Positions 41,631 to 49,957 of a DNA stretch of 64,000 bases are shown in pieces. Each line of letters opens with the position of its first letter. Position 1 is the stretch's first letter. A program made the translations under genes and the position numbers. The stretch is from Nonomuraea rhodomycinica (GTDB taxonomy: Bacteria; Actinomycetota; Actinomycetes; Streptosporangiales; Streptosporangiaceae). Location of the stretch: positions 240,060 through 304,059 of the forward strand of contig NZ_JABWGO010000013.1 of the NCBI RefSeq assembly GCF_013363995.1, in the 5' to 3' direction. Below the pieces are notes generated by a model. It saw only the letters and a list, made by a program, of their open reading frames with translations. It did no database searches and was not told the origin of the DNA.

Positions 41631-42707
41631 TCACGCGACCTCCTCGGAGCCGCCGCTCGCGGCGGCGCGCTCGATGGCCGCGAGCAGCCGGTGCAGGCGC
41701 GCGGCGGTGGGGAAGTCGGTCGCGGCCGGCCGGCCCTCGCTGATCGCCCGCCCGACCTCCTGGTAGAAGGCGGCGACGTTGGCGGCGGGCCCGGCCGCCG
41801 GGTCGAAGGGCACGGTCCGGTAGGAGGCGGGCACCTCGACCGGCTCACCGCCGAGGCGGATGTCCCAGTCGGTCCAGTGCAGGTACGTGCCGGGCCGGGC
41901 AGGCGCCGCGGTCAGCGTGCCCTCGGAGCCGACGAGCTTGATCAGGAACCCGTCGGGGCTGCCGCTGCCGCCGTGGACCACGGCCGAGGCGGTGGCGCCG
42001 CCCTCCAGCGTGCCCTGGAGCAGGACCTGGCTCGGCACCCGGTTGGCGACGGTGCGGCCGGTGTCACCGACGGCCACCTCGTCGTGGCGGCGGGGCAGCC
42101 GGGCCGACACCTCGGTCAGCGGGCCGGTGATCCGGTCCAGCGTCGCCAGGAAGTGGCCGGCCATGATCGTGAGGACGGTGGTGCCCCCGGCGGGGTCGGT
42201 GCTCCACTCCAGACCGGCCGGGATGACGGCGCCGCCCAGCGGATCGCCGGCGGCCACCAGCACGGCCGACTCCAGCCGCCCGATGCGCCCCGCCGCGACC
42301 AGGTCGCGCACGAAGAGCGTGTCCGGTGAGTGACGTCCCTGCAGGCAGACGGCGTTGACCACCCCGGCCTCCGACGCGGCCAGGGCCAGCTCGTCCGCCT
42401 CCGCCGGGTCCACGGTCAGCGGCCATTCCGAGACCACGTGCTTGCCCGCCTCCAGCGCGGCCCTGATCACCGCGGCGTGCCCGGGGGCCTTCACCGACAC
42501 CACGACCAGGTCCACCTCGGGGTGGGCGGCGAGCGCGCCGGCGTCGTCGAACGCCAGCCGCGCGCCGTGCTCGGCGGCGGCCTTGGCGGCGCTGGTCATG
42601 TTCGTCGTCGCGACGGCCGTCACCTCGTACCCGTCCAGCCCGGCCAGCGCGGGCAGGTGGGACCCTGCCGCCCATCCGCTCGCCCCGACCACTCCGGCTC
42701 TGATCAT
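41631..42707 (-). CDS. Gfo/Idh/MocA family oxidoreductase
   Basis: 358-aa NAD(P)-dependent sugar or inositol dehydrogenase-like enzyme. Rossmann start AGVVGASGWAAGSHLPAL, then the EWPLTVDPAEADEL block, which replaces the usual EKP motif with EWP. The C-terminal alpha/beta domain has the EWSTDPAGGTTVLTIMAGHF stretch with its catalytic histidine. Start ATG at 42707. Divergent from a TetR gene with two similar operators between them, so it is a probable target. Confidence 0.88.
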   Translation of the reverse strand: MIRAGVVGASGWAAGSHLPALAGLDGYEVTAVATTNMTSAAKAAAEHGARLAFDDAGALAAHPEVDLVVVSVKAPGHAAVIRAALEAGKHVVSEWPLTVDPAEADELALAASEAGVVNAVCLQGRHSPDTLFVRDLVAAGRIGRLESAVLVAAGDPLGGAVIPAGLEWSTDPAGGTTVLTIMAGHFLATLDRITGPLTEVSARLPRRHDEVAVGDTGRTVANRVPSQVLLQGTLEGGATASAVVHGGSGSPDGFLIKLVGSEGTLTAAPARPGTYLHWTDWDIRLGGEPVEVPASYRTVPFDPAAGPAANVAAFYQEVGRAISEGRPAATDFPTAARLHRLLAAIERAAASGGSEEVA

Positions 42708-42730
42708 CCGCCTGGCCCTCCCTAGTTGTG

Positions 42731-42796
42731 TATCGATCGGTATGAAACTAGGGGACGGCCGGGCGCGCCCGCAAGCGGGTAACGTACCGATAGGTA
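42731..42796. promoter_or_regulatory. Two TetR-type operators between Gfo/Idh/MocA and TetR genes
   Basis: TATCGATCGGTA (42731-42742) and TACCGATAGGTA (42785-42796). The second is a clean palindrome (TACC-GATA-GGTA). The first matches it with one arm changed. They flank the divergent promoters 54 bp apart. Confidence 0.65.
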
Positions 42797-42816
42797 AAAA
42801 ACTCTGAGGAGGACGC

Positions 42817-43398
42817 ATGCCGGGCGGCAGACCGCGCGCCTTCGATCCCGACGCCGCGCTGGACCGGGCCCTGGAGGTGTTCTGGCGGCAGGGGTACGAG
42901 GGGACGTCGCTGGCGGACCTGACCGCCGCCATGGGCGTCAACCGGCCCAGCCTGTACGCGGCGTTCGGCAACAAGGAGGAGCTGTTCGCCAAGGCGCTCG
43001 ACCGCTACGTCGGCGGCCCGGGCGCCTTCGCCGCCGAGGCGCTGACCGCGCCCACCGTCCGCGAGGTGATCGAGCGCCTGGTCGAGGGGGCGGTCGAGCT
43101 GACCACGGGCGCGGACACGCCGCACGGCTGCCTGAACGTCAACAGCGTGCACGCCTGCGGGCCCGGCTCCGCCACGGCGCGGGAGGCGGCGATCGCGTGC
43201 CGGATGGCCGGCGAGACGGCGCTGCGGCGGCGCTTCGAGGAGGCGCCCGACCTGCCGCCCGGCCATGACCCCGGCGTGCTCGCCCGGCTCGTCCACACCG
43301 TCACCGACGGCATCGCGGTGCAGGCGGCGAGCGGCCGCACGCGTGAGGAACTGCGCGAGGTGGCCGCCCTGGCCCTGCGGACCCTCCTCCCGGCCTGA
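42817..43398 (+). CDS. TetR family regulator
   Basis: 193-aa repressor. The helix-turn-helix is TSLADLTAAMGVNRPSLYAAF (shown in part: SLADLTAAMGVNRPSLY, about residues 30-46), followed by KEELFAKALDRY. The C-terminal HGCLNVNSVHACG segment is typical of the AcrR/YxaF-like subgroup found with oxidoreductases. ATG 42817 is preceded by GAGGAGGA. Controls itself and the divergent Gfo/Idh/MocA gene, judged from the twin operators. Confidence 0.92.
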   Translation: MPGGRPRAFDPDAALDRALEVFWRQGYEGTSLADLTAAMGVNRPSLYAAFGNKEELFAKALDRYVGGPGAFAAEALTAPTVREVIERLVEGAVELTTGADTPHGCLNVNSVHACGPGSATAREAAIACRMAGETALRRRFEEAPDLPPGHDPGVLARLVHTVTDGIAVQAASGRTREELREVAALALRTLLPA

Positions 43399-43412
43399 CC
43401 CACCCCAGGGGA

Positions 43413-43964
43413 TCAGCCCAGGAGCGCCTCCGCGAAGCCGCGGACCGAGGAGCGCAGCCGGGTCACCCCGCCCTCGGCGATGACGTGCCCGACCAGGTCG
43501 GCGTCGAAGAGCCCCAGCAGGGCGTGGGCCGCGAAGGACGCGTCGAGGCCGGGCCGCGCCTCCCCCACCAGCGCGGCGACGTGCCCGTGCCAGCGCACGT
43601 ACGTGGGGTCGGCGTACTTGTCCTCCGCGCACGCCCGCTCGTGCGCCGCGAACAGCGCGAGGTTGCGCTCGGCCAGCCCGGCCAGCTCGTCGAGGAAGGC
43701 GAGCAGCCGCGCGCGGGGCGGCGCGCCCGGCCCCAGCGGCGAGCCGGCCGTGCCGACGGCGCGCGCCAGCGCCTCCGCCCGCTCCGCCAGCAGCTCCTGG
43801 AACAGCCCGGTACGGCTGCCGAACCGGCGGAACACCGTGCCCTTGCCCACCCCCGCCGCGGCGGCCACGCGGTCCAGCGAGACGTGCTCCGCCCCGTGCG
43901 CGGCCAGCAGGTCCTCGGCCGCGCGCAGGATCGCCTCGCGGTTGCGCGTCGCGTCGGCTCGCAC
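43413..43964 (-). CDS. TetR family regulator of quinone oxidoreductase
   Basis: 183-aa repressor with helix-turn-helix VSLDRVAAAAGVGKGTVFRRF (in part) and SRTGLFQELL. The GTG at 43964 is chosen over ATGs at 44021 and 44039 because a GGGGAGGGGG ribosome site precedes it. Also, the longer forms would place coding sequence across one of the two operators. Divergent from a quinone oxidoreductase-like gene. It probably senses an electrophile or quinone. Confidence 0.88.
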   Translation of the reverse strand: MRADATRNREAILRAAEDLLAAHGAEHVSLDRVAAAAGVGKGTVFRRFGSRTGLFQELLAERAEALARAVGTAGSPLGPGAPPRARLLAFLDELAGLAERNLALFAAHERACAEDKYADPTYVRWHGHVAALVGEARPGLDASFAAHALLGLFDADLVGHVIAEGGVTRLRSSVRGFAEALLG

Positions 43965-44004
43965 CTCGCCCCCTCCCCGCCCGGCGCTCCTCGGGCTTGC
44001 AACC

Positions 44005-44055
44005 GGACCAACGGTCCTCATACTATCCCGGCCAGACAAGCGGACCGTCGGTCCG
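44005..44055. promoter_or_regulatory. Two TetR operators before quinone oxidoreductase
   Basis: Site 1 GGACC-AAC-GGTCC (44005-44017) and site 2 CGGACC-GTC-GGTCCG (44041-44055) share the ACC-N3-GGT core and lie 37 bp apart (centre to centre) in the divergent region. Confidence 0.75.
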
Positions 44056-44078
44056 CATATCCTTCGAGGAGCTCAGCG

Positions 44079-45005
44079 ATGCGTGCCCTGACCGTCTCCG
44101 GCGGGACCTTCCCCGCCGCGCCCGTCACCGTTCCCGACCCCGAGCCGGGCCCCGGCGAGGCGCTGGTCGAGATCCACCACGCCTCCGTCAACCCGGCCGA
44201 GGTGCGCCACCTCGGCCACTTCCCCGACGGCGCGATCCTCGGCTACGACGCGGCCGGCGCGGTGGTCGAGGCCGCCGCGGACGGCACCGGCCCGGCCGCC
44301 GGCGCGCGGGTGGTGGCCTTCGGGGCGGGCACGTGGGCCGAGCGGGCGGCGTTCCCGGTGGACGCGCTGGCCGTGGTGCCGGACGGGGTCCACCTGGCCG
44401 AGGCCGCCGCGCTGCCGATGGCGGGCATCGCGGCGGTGCGCGCCCTGCGGGCCGCGGGGCCGCTGCTGGGCTCGCGGGTGCTCGTGACGGGCGCCACCGG
44501 CGCGGTGGGGCGGCTGGCCGTCCAACTCGCCCGGCGGGCCGGGGCGCACGTGGTCGCGCACGTGCGGGACACGACCCGGGCCGGCGACCTGGGGGTGGAG
44601 ACGGTGACGGACCTCGGCCGCGTGGAGCCGGTGGACGCGGTGGTCGAGGTGCTCGGCGGCCCGTACCTGGTGGCGGCCTGGCGGCTGCTGAGGCCGGGCG
44701 GCAGCCTGCAGAGCATCGGGTGGGCGGCCGGGGAGCCGGCGGTGTTCGAGCCGAACTCCACGTTCATGCCCGGTGCGGCGCGTACGCTCAGCTCCGTCGG
44801 CGATCCCAGCACCCCCGGGCCCGACCTGGGGTTCCTCGTGGATCTGCTGGCGAGGGGCGAGCTGTCGGCCGGGGTCGGCGGGCGATGGTCGTGGGAGCGG
44901 CCCGGCGAGCCGGTCGCCGCGATCTTGGCGGGAAAGGTGCACGGCAAGGCAGTTATCGACATAAAGCCGACAAAAACCGATGGCGCCGTCAAAAATCCCC
45001 TGTAA
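44079..45005 (+). CDS. Quinone oxidoreductase-like MDR enzyme
   Basis: 308-aa medium-chain dehydrogenase/reductase of the zinc-free quinone oxidoreductase type. It has HHASVNPAEVRHLG in the substrate domain, GYDAAGAVVEA, then the Rossmann motif VTGATGAVGRLAVQLA near residue 135. Zinc-ligand cysteines are absent. Likely reduces quinones or enones with NADPH. Expression is probably released from the divergent TetR by its substrate. The gene ends 73 bp before the permease. Confidence 0.9.
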   Translation: MRALTVSGGTFPAAPVTVPDPEPGPGEALVEIHHASVNPAEVRHLGHFPDGAILGYDAAGAVVEAAADGTGPAAGARVVAFGAGTWAERAAFPVDALAVVPDGVHLAEAAALPMAGIAAVRALRAAGPLLGSRVLVTGATGAVGRLAVQLARRAGAHVVAHVRDTTRAGDLGVETVTDLGRVEPVDAVVEVLGGPYLVAAWRLLRPGGSLQSIGWAAGEPAVFEPNSTFMPGAARTLSSVGDPSTPGPDLGFLVDLLARGELSAGVGGRWSWERPGEPVAAILAGKVHGKAVIDIKPTKTDGAVKNPL

Positions 45006-45027
45006 CGCCTTGCCCTTACCTCCGAAA

Positions 45028-45045
45028 TGGTCTAGAGGTAGACCA
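45028..45045. promoter_or_regulatory. GntR/FadR-like palindrome before the permease
   Basis: Perfect inverted repeat TGGTCTA-GAGG-TAGACCA ending 33 bp before the permease start codon. The TGGT...ACCA halves resemble GntR-family sites (inference). No GntR gene is present in the window. Confidence 0.6.
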
Positions 45046-45078
45046 ATCAGTGACTCCCCCCGCGTACAGGGAGATTTC

Positions 45079-46605
45079 ATGACCACTGAAGAGGATTCCA
45101 GGCGGCTCGCCGAGCTCGGCTACAAGCAGGAGCTGGCCAGGACCTGGAGCGGTTTCTCCAACTTCGCGATCTCTTTCTCCATCATCTCGATCCTCGCCGG
45201 CTGCTTCACGACCTTCGGACAGGCATGGAACAACGGCGGCCCCATCGCCATCTCGTGGGGCTGGCCGCTGATCTCCGCGTTCATCCTCATCATCGGGTTC
45301 TGCCTGTCGGAGCTGGTCTCGGCCTATCCGACCGCGGGCGGGATCTACTGGTGGGCCGCCACCATGGGCAAGCCGATCCACGGCTGGTTCACGGGGTGGC
45401 TCAACCTCATCGGGCTCATCGCGGTGACCGCCTCCGTGGACTACGGCTGCGCGACCTTCCTGAGCATCACCCTCAACCGGTTGACGGGCGGCGCCTGGGA
45501 GGCCACGCTGCCGCAGGCGTTCCTCCTCTTCGTGATCATCCTCGTCCTCCACGCGCTGATCAACATCTACAGCCACCGCCTGATCTCGCTGCTGCAGAAC
45601 ATCTCCGTCTGGTGGCACGTGGCCGGCGCCGCGATCATCGTCGCCATCCTGATCTTCGCGCCGGACCACCACCAGTCCGCGGCGTTCGTCTTCACCGAGC
45701 AGCTCAACAACTCCGGCTTCGGCTCCACCAACGGCTTCACGTTCTGGCTGTACGTGCTGCCGCTCGGCTTCCTGCTCACGCAGTACACGATCACCGGCTT
45801 CGACGCCTGCGCGCACGTCTCGGAGGAGACCCAGGGCGCGGCCACGACGGCGGCGCGCGGCCTGTGGCAGTCGATCTTCTACTCGGCGATCGGCGGCTGG
45901 ATCCTGCTGCTGTCGTTCCTGTTCGCCGCGACGCACGTGGACGAGATCAACAAGCAGTCCGGCTTCGTCGGCGCCATCTTCGAGACCGCGCTCTCCTCGC
46001 CGCTGGCCACCGTGGTGTTCGCCATCTCCACGATCGGCCAGTTCTTCTGCGGGATGAGCTGCGTGACCTCGATGTCGCGGATGACGTACGCGTTCTCGCG
46101 CGACGGCGCGGTGCCGGGCTGGCGGCTGTGGTCCAAGGTGGACCGCAACCGCACCCCGGTCAACGCCATCATCGCGGGCTGCGCGGTGGCCGCGCTGATC
46201 ACCCTGCCCGCCCTGTACGCGCCCGCCGGCACGACCACCCCGGTGGCCTTCTACGCCGTGGTGTCGATCGCGGTCATCGGGCTGTACCTGGCGTTCATCA
46301 TCCCGATCTGGCTGCGGCTGAAGATGGGCGACCGGTTCCGGCCGGGGCCCTGGACGCTGGGCCGGAAGTACCGGGTGATGGGCTGGATCGCCTGCGTGGA
46401 GATCGCCATCGTGTCGGTGTACTTCATCATGCCGCTGTCACCGGCGGGCGTGCCGGGCGACCCGGACTTCACCTGGACGTCGGTCAACTACGCGCCGCTC
46501 GCGGTGGGGGGCGTGCTGCTCGCCATCGCCCTGTGGTGGGTCCTGTCGGCCCGCCACTGGTTCACCGGCCCCCGCCGCACCGTCGACGAACTGCCGATCA
46601 GCTGA
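45079..46605 (+). CDS. APC family amino acid permease (GABA/BAT type)
   Basis: 508-aa secondary transporter with about 12 transmembrane helices. The first helix region reads GFSNFAISFSIISILAGCFT with the unwound GxG-like segment, and AYPTAGGIYWWAATMGK is the hallmark of the bacterial amino acid/GABA (BAT) permeases. The consensus SEETQGAATTAARGLWQS loop is also present. Start at ATG 45079. Likely imports an amino acid or amine such as GABA. Controlled by an unknown regulator through the palindrome upstream. Confidence 0.92.
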   Translation: MTTEEDSRRLAELGYKQELARTWSGFSNFAISFSIISILAGCFTTFGQAWNNGGPIAISWGWPLISAFILIIGFCLSELVSAYPTAGGIYWWAATMGKPIHGWFTGWLNLIGLIAVTASVDYGCATFLSITLNRLTGGAWEATLPQAFLLFVIILVLHALINIYSHRLISLLQNISVWWHVAGAAIIVAILIFAPDHHQSAAFVFTEQLNNSGFGSTNGFTFWLYVLPLGFLLTQYTITGFDACAHVSEETQGAATTAARGLWQSIFYSAIGGWILLLSFLFAATHVDEINKQSGFVGAIFETALSSPLATVVFAISTIGQFFCGMSCVTSMSRMTYAFSRDGAVPGWRLWSKVDRNRTPVNAIIAGCAVAALITLPALYAPAGTTTPVAFYAVVSIAVIGLYLAFIIPIWLRLKMGDRFRPGPWTLGRKYRVMGWIACVEIAIVSVYFIMPLSPAGVPGDPDFTWTSVNYAPLAVGGVLLAIALWWVLSARHWFTGPRRTVDELPIS

Positions 46606-46616
46606 CGCCGGAGCGG

Positions 46617-47252
46617 TCAGGCGGCCTCGAAGGAGGCCGCCACGGCCGCGCGGACCCGCTCCATGGAGGTCTCGCCCAGCTCGCGCTTGAGCGAGGTCAT
46701 GTCCACGTCGGGCATGCCGCAGGCCACCGCCCAGTTCCAGGGCTCCAGGTCGCCGTCGACGTTGAGGGCGAAGCCGTGGCTGGTGACGCCGCGGCTCTGC
46801 CGCATGCCGATCGAGACGACCTTGCGCCCGGTGGCCGTCGTCCAGACGCCCGTCAGCAGCTCCGAGCCCGGCGGGGTGTCGCGGCGCTCGGCCGGCAGCC
46901 CCAGCGCGCCCAGCGCCTCGACCAGCCGGAGCTCCACCTCGCGGACGTAGTCCACGATGCCCTCGCCCTCGGCCAGCTTGACGATGAGGTAGCCCACGAG
47001 CTGGCCGGGGCCGTGGTAGGTGAGCTGCCCCCCGCGGCCGGTCTCGACCACGGGGATGCCGCGCGACGGGTCGGGCAGGTGGGCCGCCGGGGTGCGGCGG
47101 CCGACGGTGTAGACCGACGGGTGGCTGAGCAGCCAGAGCGTGTCCGGCCGCTCGTCTCGCTGGCGCTCGGCGACCAGGTCGCCCATGCGCTCCATCGCCT
47201 TGTCGTAGTCGACCAGCTCGTCCTGGATGAGGGTCAGCGGCCTGGGCTTCAT
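46617..47252 (-). CDS. lipB: Octanoyltransferase
   Basis: Transfers octanoyl from acyl carrier protein to lipoyl domains, the first step of lipoate assembly. The 211-aa protein has the substrate loop RGGQLTYHGPGQLVGY, the catalytic lysine in GRKVVSIG, the HGFALNV block and the catalytic cysteine in ACGMPDVDM. Complete gene. No lipA next to it, which is unusual since they are often paired; lipA must lie elsewhere. Ends 11 bp from the convergent permease gene. Confidence 0.95.
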   Translation of the reverse strand: MKPRPLTLIQDELVDYDKAMERMGDLVAERQRDERPDTLWLLSHPSVYTVGRRTPAAHLPDPSRGIPVVETGRGGQLTYHGPGQLVGYLIVKLAEGEGIVDYVREVELRLVEALGALGLPAERRDTPPGSELLTGVWTTATGRKVVSIGMRQSRGVTSHGFALNVDGDLEPWNWAVACGMPDVDMTSLKRELGETSMERVRAAVAASFEAA

Positions 47253-47278
47253 GGTTCGAGGATAGAACGCCCCACAGG

Positions 47279-47461
47279 TCAGTACTTCCTCGGCTCCTCC
47301 GGGACGAGGATCCACATGGCGACGTACAGGACCCACATGGGGCCGGGAAGCAGCGACAGGATCAGCCACAGGATGCGAACCAGCGTGGGCGGCAGGCCCA
47401 TCTTGTCGGCGAGACCGCCGCAGACGCCGGCCAGGATCCTGTGCTCTCGTGAGCGGTACAT
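47279..47461 (-). CDS. PspC domain membrane protein
   Basis: 60-aa protein made of one PspC domain: YRSREHRILAGVCGGLADKMG, then one transmembrane helix RILWLILSLLPGPMWVLYVA. PspC senses membrane stress in phage-shock systems; small stand-alone versions are frequent in actinobacteria. ATG 47461 has an AGGAG site 4-5 bp upstream. No psp partner genes nearby. Confidence 0.9.
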   Translation of the reverse strand: MYRSREHRILAGVCGGLADKMGLPPTLVRILWLILSLLPGPMWVLYVAMWILVPEEPRKY

Positions 47462-47523
47462 CTGTCTCCTCCGTGTGGTTGCACCTGTCCTGAACAACGG
47501 ACAACCAGAGGTCCGCTCTCCCC

Positions 47524-48030
47524 TCAGGGACCCTGAGAAAACCCTGACAGGGTCAGCCACCGGCGGGCCGCGTCCAGATGCGCGCTGGTCAGGCCGTCTC
47601 TCGGGTTCACCGGAACGAGCAGGAAGTCGTCCAGACCCCGGTGCCCCCTGAGGTAGTCCTCGTCCTCCCGGCGCACCTGGTCGTCGAACCACACGAACGG
47701 CCTGCGCTCGACGTACTCGGCCACGTGCGGGGTCTTGAACATCTCCCCCGCCGCGCTGCCCAGCACCGGCCCCATGGGCACGACGGGCAGCTCGGGCAGA
47801 CCGACGCGCGGGCTGATCCACTCGTTGGCGTGGTGCTCCCAGGTGGTGGCCCAGGCCAGCTCCGCGCCCGTCGCGATGGCCAGCTCCAGCAGCCGGGCGC
47901 CGTGCCCGGGGTTGAGGTGGACGGTGTAGACCTGGCCGCCGATCTCGCACCGGTAGCGCCGGTACCCGGGGTCGGGCCGCCGGAACGGGTTGAGCACCCC
48001 GTCCACGTCGAGCAGCAGCAGCGGCTTCAT
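47524..48030 (-). CDS. HAD-like hydrolase (secretory acid phosphatase type)
   Basis: 168-aa small HAD-superfamily protein, with motif I LLDVDGVLNP at residues 6-15 and the ATTWEHHAN segment carrying motif II. The late motif WFDDQ supplies the second acidic pair. No membrane or signal sequence. The start overlaps the AraC regulator's stop by ATGA (48027-48030), so it is translationally coupled to the regulator. Function unknown. Confidence 0.8.
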   Translation of the reverse strand: MKPLLLLDVDGVLNPFRRPDPGYRRYRCEIGGQVYTVHLNPGHGARLLELAIATGAELAWATTWEHHANEWISPRVGLPELPVVPMGPVLGSAAGEMFKTPHVAEYVERRPFVWFDDQVRREDEDYLRGHRGLDDFLLVPVNPRDGLTSAHLDAARRWLTLSGFSQGP

Positions 48031-48950
48031 CGGCTGCCCGCCCCGGCCCGGTGCTCCTGGGGGCTGATCCCGCGTACGCGCTTGAAGGCGGCGCTGAGCG
48101 CGAACGAGCTGCCGTAGCCCACCTTGCGGGCCACGGAGCCGATCGTGGCGTCGGGCTCGCGCAGCAGGTCGGCGGCCAGCGCGAGCCGCCAGTCGGTGAG
48201 GAACGCCATCGGCGGCTCCCCCACCAGCTCGGTGAAGCGCCTGGCCAGCGACGCCCGCGAGACGCCGGCCGCGGCGGCGAGCGAGGCCACCGTCCACGGG
48301 TGGGCGGGGTTGTGGTGCATCATGCGCAGGGCCCGGCCCACCACGGGGTCGCTCTGCGCGCGGTACCAGGCGGGGGCGTCGTCGTCGTTCAGCCACGACC
48401 GGAGCGTGGAGATGAGCAGCAGGTCGAGCAGCCGGTCGAGCACCACCTCCTGGCCGGGGTCGTCCCGGACGATCTCGGCGCCGAGCAGCCCGATCACCGG
48501 GCCGCCGGGCCGGACCAGCAGCGGCGGCAGCGCGTCCAGCAGCCGCCTGCTGATCTCGCCGTCCATCTGATACGTGCCGGTGATGAGCACGGTCGAGCCG
48601 TCGGGGTCGTTGCCCCAGGTGCGCACGCCCAGCTCCATCGACTGGTAGACCGCCTCGCCGTCGAGCGTCGTACAGCGCTGGCCGGGGTGGATGACGATCT
48701 GCGGCGGGGTGGCCGGGTCGTCGGCCACGGTGTACGGGTGGGGGCCGCGCAGCAGGGCCACCTCGCCCGGGGAGAGCCGCACGGGGGCGCCGGCGTCCGG
48801 CACCACCCAGGCCGTGCCCCGCACGAGCGCGGCGAGGGTCAGCGGCGCCTCGTCCTGCACGCGCAGCGACCACGGCGGGTCGAGCAGCGAGCGGAGCAGG
48901 AAGGCGCCGCGGGCGCGAGGGCCGTCGAGCATCGCGGCCAGATGATCCAT
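48027..48950 (-). CDS. AraC family regulator with cupin domain
   Basis: 307-aa regulator. N-terminal half is a cupin_6-type sensor (ALVRGTAWVVPDAGAPVRL and LSPGEVALLRGPHPY). C-terminal 100 residues carry two helix-turn-helices: WTVASLAAAAGVSRASLARR and GSVARKVGYGSSFALSAAFK. This pair is typical of AraC proteins that regulate adjacent oxidoreductases. It is divergent from the NmrA-like gene, which is the likely target, and coupled to the small HAD gene. Confidence 0.92.
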   Translation of the reverse strand: MDHLAAMLDGPRARGAFLLRSLLDPPWSLRVQDEAPLTLAALVRGTAWVVPDAGAPVRLSPGEVALLRGPHPYTVADDPATPPQIVIHPGQRCTTLDGEAVYQSMELGVRTWGNDPDGSTVLITGTYQMDGEISRRLLDALPPLLVRPGGPVIGLLGAEIVRDDPGQEVVLDRLLDLLLISTLRSWLNDDDAPAWYRAQSDPVVGRALRMMHHNPAHPWTVASLAAAAGVSRASLARRFTELVGEPPMAFLTDWRLALAADLLREPDATIGSVARKVGYGSSFALSAAFKRVRGISPQEHRAGAGSR

Positions 48951-49024
48951 GGGTTAGACGATCGCATATGGAAGTGCGCTTCTCAACCATGGAGAGTCCA
49001 GCGATCTCCGGGCTTACTGGAGCC

Positions 49025-49834
49025 ATGACAACTTTGGTGCTGGGCGGCACCGGCAAGACCGGCCGCCGTGTGATCGACAGGCTCACCGCTCTCGGCCGTC
49101 CCGTGCGGTCGGGGTCCCGCTCCTCCTCGCCGGCCTTCGACTGGGCCGACCTCGACGGCTGGCCGGCCGCCCTCCAGGGCGCCGAGTCGATGTACGTCAC
49201 CTACTACCCCGACCTGGCCGTGCCCGGCTCGCGGGCCGACATCCGCGCGCTCACCGAGCTCGCCGTCGACAGCGGCGTCCGGCGGATGGTGCTGCTGTCC
49301 GGCCGGGGCGAGCCGGAGGCCCAGGCGTGCGAGCGCATCGTCCAGGAGTCGGGGCTGGAGTGGACGATCGTCCGCTGCGCCTGGTTCATGCAGAACTTCA
49401 ACGAGGGCTACCTGCTGGACGCCGTCCAGGCGGGCGTCATCGCGCTGCCCGCCGGGGACGTGGCCGAGCCGTTCGTGGACGCCGACGACATCGCGGACGT
49501 GGCCGTGGCGGCGCTCACCGGGGACGGGCACGCCGGACGGGTCTACGAGCTGACCGGGCCACGGCTGCTGACGTTCGCCGACGCCGCCGCCGAGCTGTCG
49601 GCCGCGCTGGGCGAACCGGTGGAGTACGCGCCGGTCAAGCCGGAGGAGTTCGCCGCGGGCGCCGCGGAGGCGGGCGTGCCCGCGGAGGACATCGAGACGC
49701 TGAACGCGCTGTTCGCCGAGGTGCTGGACGGGCGCAACGCGTACGTGGTGGACGGGGTTCGCGAGGCGCTCGGCCGGCCGGCGCGCGACTTCGCCGCCTT
49801 CGCCCGGAACTGGGCCCGTGACCTGGGGAGGTGA
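49025..49834 (+). CDS. NmrA-like NAD(P)H-binding protein
   Basis: 269-aa atypical SDR. It opens TTLVLGGTGKTGRRVIDRL, the dinucleotide loop, and contains WTIVRCAWFMQNFNEGYLL, the pattern of the NmrA/azoreductase-like group, and lacks a classical Ser-Tyr-Lys triad. Start ATG 49025; a longer frame from 48968 overlaps the promoter of the divergent AraC gene. Probably regulated by that AraC protein. Confidence 0.88.
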   Translation: MTTLVLGGTGKTGRRVIDRLTALGRPVRSGSRSSSPAFDWADLDGWPAALQGAESMYVTYYPDLAVPGSRADIRALTELAVDSGVRRMVLLSGRGEPEAQACERIVQESGLEWTIVRCAWFMQNFNEGYLLDAVQAGVIALPAGDVAEPFVDADDIADVAVAALTGDGHAGRVYELTGPRLLTFADAAAELSAALGEPVEYAPVKPEEFAAGAAEAGVPAEDIETLNALFAEVLDGRNAYVVDGVREALGRPARDFAAFARNWARDLGR

Positions 49835-49957
49835 CCCGTAACGTGCATCTCGCGTGGGCGGCGCTCGTGCGGCGGGCGCCTCCAGGCGAGCAACGGCTCG
49901 GCCACCGCATCCGCTAGCCTCACACCGTCACTCCCGCTGCTCAGGAAAGGTGCTCCG

